The notes below the pieces were generated by a model. It did not search any database. It worked only from the letters and a program-made list of their open reading frames with translations, and was not told the DNA's origin. Made by a program: the position numbers and the translations under genes. Positions 1 through 6,940 of a stretch of 11,588 bases of DNA are shown piece by piece (the first letter of the stretch is position 1; every line of letters starts with the position of its first letter). The stretch spans positions 1 to 11,588 of the forward strand of contig NZ_CALKTQ010000302.1 in NCBI RefSeq assembly GCF_937997465.1. Reading direction: 5' to 3'. This DNA comes from an uncultured Campylobacter sp. (GTDB lineage Bacteria; Campylobacterota; Campylobacteria; Campylobacterales; Campylobacteraceae).

Positions 1-62
1 CTCAAAAGATACGAATTTATCGCGGCACGGCCTTTTGCCGCGATAAATTCGTATCTTTTGAG
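1..62. repeat. Perfect 27-bp inverted repeat with 8-nt loop
   Basis: Bases 1-27 are the exact reverse complement of 36-62, separated by the 8-base loop CGGCCTTT. Because the left arm begins at base 1, the true repeat may extend beyond the window. No T-run follows either arm directly, so it does not look like a standard intrinsic terminator, although a strong hairpin this long could still stop transcription from a gene to the left. It could also be a small mobile or repetitive palindrome, or a fold-back artefact at a contig end. The sequence gives the structure only; its role is unknown. Confidence 0.85.
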
Positions 63-110
63 GGTGATTTTACGCGAGCTAACAGCTAAATCATCGCAAA
101 TTTAGCGCCG

Positions 111-223
111 TTTAAGCCGCAAGAGCAAAAATAGCATTTTTAAACATGCCAAAAAGAGCGCGAAACATATTTTCTCGCAGCTTCAGAGTTTTAAGCCGCG
201 AGAGAAAAACTAACATTTTAAAC
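111..223. repeat. Imperfect direct repeat pair (~35 bp, 79 bp apart)
   Basis: Bases 111-145 and 190-223 are similar. Both begin TTTAAGCCGC, continue with AGAG and an A-rich run, and end in CATTTT followed by AAAC, with a few substitutions and one indel. The pair lies wholly in non-coding sequence. It may be the remains of a tandem duplication; no function can be read from it. Confidence 0.5.
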
Positions 224-560
224 GGCACACTCGCCGAGCCGTCAAACCTATCCCGTGCGTTTTGCGTTTAGGCAAGGAAATTACAGCTCGCGCTCTATGC
301 AAAATTTAGCTATTTTGCCGATTTTGCCGGATGCAAGTAGGCAAATTTACACTTACTAGAAAGCCAAGAGGGCAAAAGCGCGGATTTGCACCGCGCATAA
401 ACGGCAAATTTGCGACTTTGCGCCGTAAGGCAAAAACCAAAACTAGCCAAAAGGCGCAAATTTAGGGCGCGTATAAAAACTAAACCAGAGCGCTTTAGCC
501 TTTTAAAGCTCGCAAAGTTTGCCGCAAATCCGCTTTTACCGCATCTTGCGCGATAAATTG

Positions 561-574
561 CGGGATAAATCCCG
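561..574 (-). terminator. Short GC hairpin just after the receptor stop codon
   Basis: Reading the minus strand, CGGGA and TCCCG pair around a four-base TTTA loop, beginning about six bases after the TGA of the receptor gene at 580-582. No run of T follows, so intrinsic termination is only a possibility. The position is what makes it a candidate. Confidence 0.25.
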
Positions 575-579
575 GCAAC

Positions 580-2940
580 TCACCACTTCATACCCGCTTC
601 CAGCCAAAAGTTGCGGCCAAGGCCGTACTCGTAGTAGTTGCCTTCGTTTGAGGCGATAAATTTTTTGTTTAAAAGATTATTTATGTCAAGATTTACAAAC
701 GCTCGAAAATCGCCGGCCAGCCGCCTTTCGTAACCTATACGCATATCCCACGTCGCGTATGCGGGCAGCTTTTGGCGCTCGTAGACGTACAACCCGCAAG
801 TCCTATTCCAGCCGCCTAGTAGCGCGTCCGTTTTGCTCGTATAGTTTATGAAATTTGAAACGCTAAAGCCGCTAAATTTAGCCGAGTGGCGAAATTTAGC
901 CGAAAAGGGGACATGGTAATCAACGACCGGTAGTTCGCTTTTTTTGATGATTTTTCCGTTATACGAGACGTCGTCGTTCATCTCGTCGTCTTCGTAATCA
1001 TCAAAACTCCTGCTTTGCTTCGTAAAGCTTAGCGAGCCTTCAAAATCGTTTTTTACGCCCCAAATTTCGATCGGAGCGATGTTTGCCGCGCTTAAGGTTA
1101 CGATGTCGCGCTTGCTTTGCCCTTCGTTGGTAAATATAGAATATCCGTTTCCGTAGCCTGATAGCGGCTCTCTTACGTATTTCATCGCTACTTCGTCGCG
1201 GCCTTGGCGTCTGACGTATTTTAGATTTAGCCTCGCGTTGCCGACGTCGCCGCGATAATACGCGCTAAATTCATCGTCATAAGGCGTCTTTAGCTCCCTG
1301 ATAGGACGGCGGTTATTAGCCAGTCCGCCGCACGTATACGCCCCGCCGTATGAGCTTCTCTCGCAAGTCTCATACATCCTGTACACACCGTTATACATCT
1401 TGTACGCGAAAAAATTTCGTCCGTAGTAGCGGTTTAACCCAAGGCCTATGAAGTTTTTATCCGCAAATTCGTATTCGGCTAGCAACCTCGGGGCTAAATT
1501 TACGTCGTCGTTATCGCCGTTTCGCTCGATGCGAAGTCCGGGACGAAATTTAAACGCGCCAAACCTCATCTCGTCTTCGAGATAAAGAGCGAGATTGGTC
1601 TGCGTAGCCTTGGTTTTTACGGCGTAGTAGTAGATTTTTTTCGATAGATATTGACCAACCGCGCCCTGGGATGCGAAGCTATCGTCTATGACGCAAGTTT
1701 TATCCCCCGGCTCGCACGCGCCCGTTAGCGACTTTGGGGCGCTGTTGTGAACGTAGGTTTTGGGTATCTCGTAACCGCCGATTTGCCTAGTTAGCTCAAA
1801 GCCCGATTTTATCAGATGCACCGCGCTAAAAGCGTCAAATTCTTTCATGCTCGCATCAAATTTATACGAGAGAGTATTCTGCTTTTGGGTAAAGTCGTTA
1901 TACCCGCCGATGCCCGCACTCCCGCTCGTTCCCCAGTTTTTGACGTTTGAGGGTTTGTAACCATAATACTCGGTATCATGCTCATAGTCTCGGCTGTTTT
2001 GCGAGGCGGAGTAGCTAAGCGTCTGTTCTAAAAATACTCCCTCAAGATCGGCCTGCGCCTCGAGAGTTGCGACGTAACCGCCGTATTTTAGCGTGAGCTG
2101 GGAGTCTAGGTACCGCTTGGCGGAGGTGTAGTTATCTAGCCTAGAGTACAAAAAGCTCGGCTTTAGCGTAAATTTATCGCTCACGCCCCAAACGCCTTTT
2201 ACGAAAAGATTATCATTAGTCTGCCTGTCGTTTGGAAACGAGTATAAATTTTGATTTATCTGTTTTTTATTGTAATGGTTTTCTATGACGGAGCGGTGCC
2301 TCGAGTAGTCTAACAAAAGGCCGAAATTCTGCGTCAAATACCCTTCGGCGCCGACTCTATATCTGCGCTTTTTAAAGTCGCTCATATCGGCCAGGTCGCC
2401 GTCGTCGTATCTTTGCGCGGCGGAGGCGTCTTTATAAATTTTGCTCCAATCCCCGCCCGTATAAGAGTAGCTAAGTACGCCGTGAAAGCCGCTTTTGGGG
2501 TCTCTGGTTTTAGCGTTTACGGCGCCTCCTTGAAAGCCGCCGTACCTAGCCGAGACCGCGCTATCTAGCACCTCGACGCTACCTAGCAGATCCGTATCTA
2601 CGCTCATGGCTTGCGAGCCTATCGTACTGTCGCTCCAGGGGTTGTTGTGGTTATTCCACGTGCGTTTTTTAGGGTCTAGGTCGTTATTTATGCTTGCGCC
2701 GTCTAGGGTAAAGTTGTTTTGATAGTAGCTCGCGCCGTTTATGCTGATATCTTGCGGAGCCAGCTCGCCCGCGCGCACGCTTTTGGCGTTTTTCGCGCTA
2801 AAGGCAACGTTTGGATTGCCTTTTAAAAGATCGGTTATGCCGTGATTTTTAGACGTTATCAGATCCATATCCGCGCGCGTTAGTTTTCCTGGTTCTTTCG
2901 TAGCGTTGGCGTCGGCGCTGACCTCGACTTTATCTAGCAC
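580..2940 (-). CDS. TonB-dependent outer-membrane receptor (body; leader interrupted)
   Basis: Outer-membrane beta-barrel that would import a bound metal complex or other ligand using TonB energy; the ligand is not recognisable. The reading frame from the GTG at 2940 encodes 786 residues. A TonB-box-like segment, LDKVEVSA, lies at residues 2-9. A plug domain follows to about residue 145 and includes DGASINND and ARYGGFQGGAVNAKTRDP. The rest is barrel, ending in an aromatic-terminated strand, EAGMKW. Five cysteines are visible: 409/416 and 526/537, which look like loop disulfide pairs, plus 715. The GTG is only where the uninterrupted frame begins. GGAGG sits two bases before it, too close for a good start, and a protein starting there would have no signal peptide. 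The natural start is probably the ATG at 3090, in the same frame but separated by the TAA at 2995-2997 (see the leader entry). The gene is therefore either inactive or restored by loss of the intervening segment. The barrel itself is full length and intact. Confidence 0.85.
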   Translation of the reverse strand: MLDKVEVSADANATKEPGKLTRADMDLITSKNHGITDLLKGNPNVAFSAKNAKSVRAGELAPQDISINGASYYQNNFTLDGASINNDLDPKKRTWNNHNNPWSDSTIGSQAMSVDTDLLGSVEVLDSAVSARYGGFQGGAVNAKTRDPKSGFHGVLSYSYTGGDWSKIYKDASAAQRYDDGDLADMSDFKKRRYRVGAEGYLTQNFGLLLDYSRHRSVIENHYNKKQINQNLYSFPNDRQTNDNLFVKGVWGVSDKFTLKPSFLYSRLDNYTSAKRYLDSQLTLKYGGYVATLEAQADLEGVFLEQTLSYSASQNSRDYEHDTEYYGYKPSNVKNWGTSGSAGIGGYNDFTQKQNTLSYKFDASMKEFDAFSAVHLIKSGFELTRQIGGYEIPKTYVHNSAPKSLTGACEPGDKTCVIDDSFASQGAVGQYLSKKIYYYAVKTKATQTNLALYLEDEMRFGAFKFRPGLRIERNGDNDDVNLAPRLLAEYEFADKNFIGLGLNRYYGRNFFAYKMYNGVYRMYETCERSSYGGAYTCGGLANNRRPIRELKTPYDDEFSAYYRGDVGNARLNLKYVRRQGRDEVAMKYVREPLSGYGNGYSIFTNEGQSKRDIVTLSAANIAPIEIWGVKNDFEGSLSFTKQSRSFDDYEDDEMNDDVSYNGKIIKKSELPVVDYHVPFSAKFRHSAKFSGFSVSNFINYTSKTDALLGGWNRTCGLYVYERQKLPAYATWDMRIGYERRLAGDFRAFVNLDINNLLNKKFIASNEGNYYEYGLGRNFWLEAGMKW

Positions 2941-2965
2941 GACCTCCGCGGCGTTTAGCGTACTA

Positions 2966-3055
2966 AAATTTAACGCCTTTAAAGCGGCTAAATTTTAAGA
3001 GCCTTGATGGGCGTCGCGACTCGCGGCCAAATGCGAAAGCGGCAAATTTAACGCC
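2966..3055 (-). repeat. 12-bp direct repeats bounding a 78-bp stop-containing segment
   Basis: The 12-mer AAATTTAACGCC (plus strand) occurs at 2966-2977 and again at 3044-3055, exactly 78 bases apart, which is 26 codons. Both copies lie in the leader of the receptor gene in the same phase. Loss of one copy plus the intervening DNA removes the TAA stop and joins the start at 3090 in frame to the receptor. A second near-repeat, AAAGCGGC(T)AAATTT, occurs inside at 2981-2995 and 3036-3049, which suggests a local duplication. The repeats are seen directly; the duplication or insertion history is inferred. Confidence 0.8.
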
Positions 3056-3090
3056 GCGACCGCTACGAAAAGGCTAGCCGTTTTTTTCAT
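2995..3090 (-). pseudogene. Interrupted signal-peptide leader of the TonB-dependent receptor
   Basis: A well-placed ribosome binding site (AAGGAT) precedes the ATG at 3090, and the frame begins MKKTASLFVAVAALN, a good signal-peptide start. It ends after 31 residues at a TAA (2995-2997). This ATG is in the same frame as the receptor body. Between the stop and the body the frame reads LAALKALNFSTLNAAEVV, which looks like a second signal-peptide core and cleavage site (LNA-A then E). The leader thus seems to carry two signal-peptide cores with a stop between them. Deleting the 78-bp repeat unit gives MKKTASLFVAVAALNFSTLN followed by AAE, a normal leader of about 22 residues. A sequencing or assembly error, a real inactivating event, or a reversible switch would all fit. 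Confidence 0.7.
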
Positions 3091-3403
3091 AATTATCCTT
3101 AGTTAAATTTATTTGTCGGTTTTGGGCGTTTGCGTCAAAACCGCGCATTTTAGGCGGCGATAAATTTTACTCGCCTTACATTTTAGCTTTGAACAGTTGC
3201 TAAAATTCGGCTAAATTTACGCCGCAAAGTTTGCAAAAAGGCGGCTATTTGCGATTTGCCCTTGCAGCGATTAGGCTTTGTTTTTTAAACGTGCGTTTAA
3301 ACCGCAAATTTAAATAAAAAACGCTGCCTAAATTTATTCGCCGCTTAAAAAAGCTACGCCAAGCAGGTTTGCTAAGCTCTAAAGCCGCTTTTGCTAAAAA
3401 TAT
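3091..3403. other. Spacer upstream of the receptor gene
   Basis: No gene is visible. On the minus strand, TTGACG (3138-3133) is a candidate -35 box for the receptor promoter about 45 bases before the ATG, followed by AT-rich sequence with no clear -10 box. A GGCGA/TCGCC hairpin with a ten-base loop lies at about 3156-3177. A perfect 8-2-8 inverted repeat lies further upstream and is listed separately. No clear Fur consensus was seen. Confidence 0.4.
3284..3301. repeat. 18-bp perfect inverted repeat, possible operator
   Basis: TTTAAACG and CGTTTAAA flank a two-base TG spacer in perfect symmetry. The site lies in the spacer between the HMA genes and the receptor start, about 195 bases upstream of the receptor ATG. 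The symmetry and size suit a dimeric regulator, but no regulator gene lies nearby and the distance from the start is large, so the role is open. Confidence 0.45.
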
Positions 3404-3439
3404 AAAAACCGCGCTAAGAGCTAAATTTGTTCCGCGCGG
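3404..3439 (-). terminator. Probable intrinsic terminator after the HMA gene pair
   Basis: On the minus strand, CCGCGC (3439-3434) pairs with GCGCGG (3414-3409), and TTTTTATATTTTT follows immediately. The loop is 19 bases, long for a terminator, but the GC stem plus T-run starting four bases after the stop codon of the second HMA gene is in the right place. Confidence 0.55.
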
Positions 3440-3442
3440 GCG

Positions 3443-3709
3443 TTATTTTTCAGACTTTAAAACCGCCTGATAGCCTTGTTTTTTGAGCGCTTCTACGACC
3501 GTATTTTCCGCAAAGTCGTCCTGGACGACGATGTCGGCCGTTTTAGCTTCCAAATTTACATCAAATTTCTTCACGCCCTTAAGCGTATTTAGCGTCTGCG
3601 TGATGACCTCATAGCAGCTCACGCAGGCCATATTGGGGATCTCGTAAACCAAAGTCTTGTCCGCAAATGCCGCCGCACAAAGCGCCAGCGCTAGAGCTAG
3701 CTTTTTCAT
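3443..3709 (-). CDS. Secreted HMA-domain metal-binding protein, second of a pair
   Basis: Small protein of 88 residues, probably periplasmic, binding a soft metal such as copper(I). Residues 1-16 form a signal peptide ending AFA before D17, with no proper lipobox. The rest is a single heavy-metal-associated ferredoxin-like domain with the metal site MACVSC, cysteines 29 and 32, which corresponds to the family's MxCxxC. Its ATG overlaps the stop of the upstream gene by four bases (ATGA), so translation is probably coupled. The cysteines are at exactly the same positions as in its neighbour and the domains are alike, suggesting tandem duplication, although the sequences have diverged considerably. 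MerP-like periplasmic proteins and metallochaperones of the CopZ type share this fold; the metal cannot be told from the sequence. No P-type ATPase or regulator gene is in the window. Confidence 0.8.
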   Translation of the reverse strand: MKKLALALALCAAAFADKTLVYEIPNMACVSCYEVITQTLNTLKGVKKFDVNLEAKTADIVVQDDFAENTVVEALKKQGYQAVLKSEK

Positions 3710-3966
3710 TCTTTGATACCGACTTTGTATTTTTTGGCTTGGATTGCTTGCACGATGTCCATCACGTTCACGCCGCTATCTGCGGTGATGTTTACGTCTT
3801 TGCTTTTTAGATCAAAGCTCACTGCGGTGACGCCTTTGACGCCTTTTGCGGCATCTTCGATTTTCTTGGCGCAACCGCCGCAGTTCATATTCGGTACGTT
3901 TAGTTCGTAGGTTTGCTCTGCAAAAACAGCGCCGCAAATCGCCGCTAAAAGTAAAATTTTCTTCAT
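3706..3966 (-). CDS. Secreted HMA-domain metal-binding protein, first of a pair
   Basis: Small protein of 86 residues with a signal peptide (residues 1-16, ending VFA before E17) and one heavy-metal-associated domain. The metal-binding site is MNCGGC, with cysteines 29 and 32. It probably binds copper or another soft metal in the periplasm, like MerP-type proteins. The start chosen is the second of two adjacent ATG codons (3966), because AAGGAG then sits five bases upstream; the ATG at 3969 would leave only two. The open frame continues upstream to 4008, but that part crosses the promoter and ribosome binding site. This is the first gene of a two-gene unit with the HMA gene that overlaps its stop codon, and it has a clear promoter just upstream. 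The family assignment is firm; the metal and partner are not known. Confidence 0.82.
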   Translation of the reverse strand: MKKILLLAAICGAVFAEQTYELNVPNMNCGGCAKKIEDAAKGVKGVTAVSFDLKSKDVNITADSGVNVMDIVQAIQAKKYKVGIKE

Positions 3967-3989
3967 CATCGCTCCTTGAAAATAATATT

Positions 3990-4010
3990 TGATATGAAAT
4001 TGTATCACTA
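3990..4010 (-). promoter_or_regulatory. Promoter of the HMA gene pair with an overlapping inverted repeat
   Basis: On the minus strand TGATACAAT is an extended -10 box (TG, one base, TACAAT at 4004-3999), placed to start transcription roughly 15-20 bases before the ribosome binding site. The -35 region is AT-rich with no good match, as is common in Campylobacter. TGATA and TATCA form an inverted repeat with eight bases between (3990-4007) across this -10 box, a plausible repressor site, perhaps for a metal-responsive regulator. Confidence 0.45.
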
Positions 4011-4086
4011 TATTTCTTATATATTTATTATTTTCTATTTATATTAAAATGTAATATAATTTACTTTTTTCTTATATTTAAAACTA

Positions 4087-4104
4087 AAATTTGAGGTCAA
4101 ATTT
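4087..4104. repeat. 18-bp perfect inverted repeat in the typA-HMA spacer
   Basis: AAATTTGA and TCAAATTT flank GG with perfect symmetry. It has the same 8-2-8 geometry as the repeat at 3284-3301 but a different sequence. It lies about 120 bases upstream of the first HMA gene, beyond the likely promoter, and about 100 bases after the typA stop. It could be an operator or a weak AT-rich transcription stop. Chance is possible because AAATTT words are common here. Confidence 0.4.
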
Positions 4105-4153
4105 GAGCAGATTTAAAGCGGGCATAAAAATATTGCGGGGAAATTAAGAGGGG

Positions 4154-4192
4154 AATTTAGCCCACAAAAAGCGTAAATTTGCAGGCTAAATT
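4154..4192 (-). terminator. Possible hairpin downstream of typA
   Basis: AATTTAGCC (4154-4162) pairs perfectly with GGCTAAATT (4184-4192) around a 21-base loop, starting about eight bases after the typA stop codon. On the minus strand no T-run follows the second arm; CCCC does. Termination of typA transcription here is therefore only a suggestion based on position. Confidence 0.3.
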
Positions 4193-4200
4193 TATAAAAT

Positions 4201-6009
<1,809 letters not shown>

Positions 6010-6066
6010 ATTTTTCTCCGTTTTAAACTTTTAAAGCGCGGATATACGCGTTTTGATAAGAGACCG

Positions 6067-6072
6067 ATTATA
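6067..6072 (-). promoter_or_regulatory. Probable -10 box of typA
   Basis: Reading the minus strand, a perfect TATAAT preceded by GGG lies about 58 bases before the typA TTG start. The upstream stretch is T-rich, with no clear -35 hexamer, which fits the usual Campylobacter sigma-70 promoter. It faces away from the fhuC promoter in the same 166-bp gap. Confidence 0.6.
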
Positions 6073-6135
6073 CCCAAAACTTGCTAAAAAAAAATTTATA
6101 ACCGAAATTTAATCTAACATTTAGCTTTATACGGT

Positions 6136-6158
6136 TATAATATTTAATATCAATTAAA
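6136..6158 (+). promoter_or_regulatory. Promoter of the fhu operon with AT-rich inverted repeats
   Basis: A perfect TATAAT at 6136-6141 lies 34 bases before the fhuC ATG. No good -35 box is visible. Directly after it come two overlapping symmetries: ATATT-T-AATAT (6140-6150), and TTTAAT and ATTAAA around four bases (6143-6158). A repressor bound here would cover the -10 box and transcription start. Iron-uptake operons in Campylobacter are usually repressed by Fur, whose sites are AT-rich inverted repeats, so Fur is the natural candidate. The match to the classic 19-bp Fur box is poor (about half the positions), so this is inference from position. Confidence 0.5.
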
Positions 6159-6175
6159 CGCCCTAAGGTAAATTT

Positions 6176-6940
6176 ATGTTGAAAACCCGAAACGTCGGCT
6201 TTAAAATCTCAAACAAAACGATACTAAATCAAATAAATTTAGAATTCAAAAGCGGTAAAATTTACGGACTCATCGGGCATAACGGCTCGGGAAAATCTTC
6301 TCTTATTAAAATTTTAGGCAATCAGCAAAAAAAATATTCCGGGCAAGTGCTTTTGCTGGATAAAAATATCAAAGAATATCGCGCCAAAGATTTTGCCAAA
6401 AAGCTCGCGTATTTACCGCAAAATTTACCAGATGCGGCCGACGTTAGCGGATTTGAGCTCGTATCGATGGGCAGATACGCTCATCAAAGCGGCTTTTTGC
6501 GCGACGAAAAAAACGACGAACGCATAGTTTTGGAGGCTTTGGAGACGACCGGAACGCTTAAATTTAAAGACCAAGAGGTGCGCACCTTATCCGGTGGCGA
6601 GCGTTCTAGGTTGTTTTTGGCGATGCTACTGGCTCAACAAAGCGATTTTTTACTTTTAGACGAGCCTTTGGCTCCGCTTGATATCTCTTTTCAGATCGAG
6701 GTTATGCAACTTATTTCCAGGCTGGGCAAAGAGCTCAAAAAAGGCGTTATTATCGTTATTCACGATATAAATTTAGCCGCTACGTATTGCGATTATCTCA
6801 TAGCCTTGAAAAAGGGCGAGGTGATCTTTAACGCCGATGCAAAAGAGATAATGAACAGCGAGCGCCTGGCGCAAATTTACGGCGTAAAGGCGAGCATCGT
6901 TCCTCATCCTACCCAAAACCGACTAGCGGCAGTTTTTTGA
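6176..6940 (+). CDS. fhuC: Ferric-siderophore ABC transporter, ATP-binding protein
   Basis: Cytoplasmic ATPase subunit driving import of an iron-siderophore complex. Its 254 residues include the full ABC set: Walker A GHNGSGKSS (34-42), Q-loop glutamine 82 in YLPQN, signature LSGGE (138-142), Walker B LLLDEP (159-164) and the switch histidine 196 in VIHDINLA. The last motif and the overall size are typical of the FhuC/FecE/BtuD group. The ATG at 6176 is preceded by AAGG at a slightly long spacing of about nine bases. It is the first gene of the operon. Its TGA overlaps the next ATG by one base (TGATG), so the binding protein is probably made by coupled translation. The name fhuC follows from the FhuD-like neighbour; by itself the protein could serve any siderophore, heme or cobalamin importer. 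Confidence 0.88.
   Translation: MLKTRNVGFKISNKTILNQINLEFKSGKIYGLIGHNGSGKSSLIKILGNQQKKYSGQVLLLDKNIKEYRAKDFAKKLAYLPQNLPDAADVSGFELVSMGRYAHQSGFLRDEKNDERIVLEALETTGTLKFKDQEVRTLSGGERSRLFLAMLLAQQSDFLLLDEPLAPLDISFQIEVMQLISRLGKELKKGVIIVIHDINLAATYCDYLIALKKGEVIFNADAKEIMNSERLAQIYGVKASIVPHPTQNRLAAVF

Larger units (their letters stand above)
63..579. other. Non-coding stretch, no convincing gene
   Basis: About 517 bases between the palindrome and the stop codon of the minus-strand receptor. The sequence is rich in AAATTT words and GC-rich patches such as GCCGC. The short plus-strand reading frames present (for example 146-271 and 297-359) lack a ribosome binding site and resemble nothing I recognise. I see no RNA gene. 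It could be a decayed gene or simply a long spacer downstream of the receptor. Confidence 0.55.

Noticed and set aside
146..271. Plus-strand reading frame of about 41 codons starting MPKRARNIF
   Set aside because: No ribosome binding site before the ATG, no recognisable similarity, and it crosses one of the imperfect direct repeats.
297..359. Plus-strand 20-codon frame starting MQNLAILPIL
   Set aside because: Very short, no ribosome binding site, and its hydrophobic look comes from common AAATTT and TTTTGCC words.
2938..2940. GTG as the true start of the first receptor
   Set aside because: GGAGG is only two bases away and the product would lack any signal peptide; the ATG at 3090 in the same frame has a better ribosome site and a signal-peptide beginning.
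3084..3086. Phase variation through the A-run following the receptor ATG (seven As)
   Set aside because: Adding or removing one A leads to stops within a few codons in both other frames, so slippage here could not restore the receptor frame.
3967..4008. N-terminal extension of the first HMA protein up to 4008
   Set aside because: It would cover the promoter -10 box and ribosome binding site, and it places charged and aromatic residues before an obvious signal peptide.
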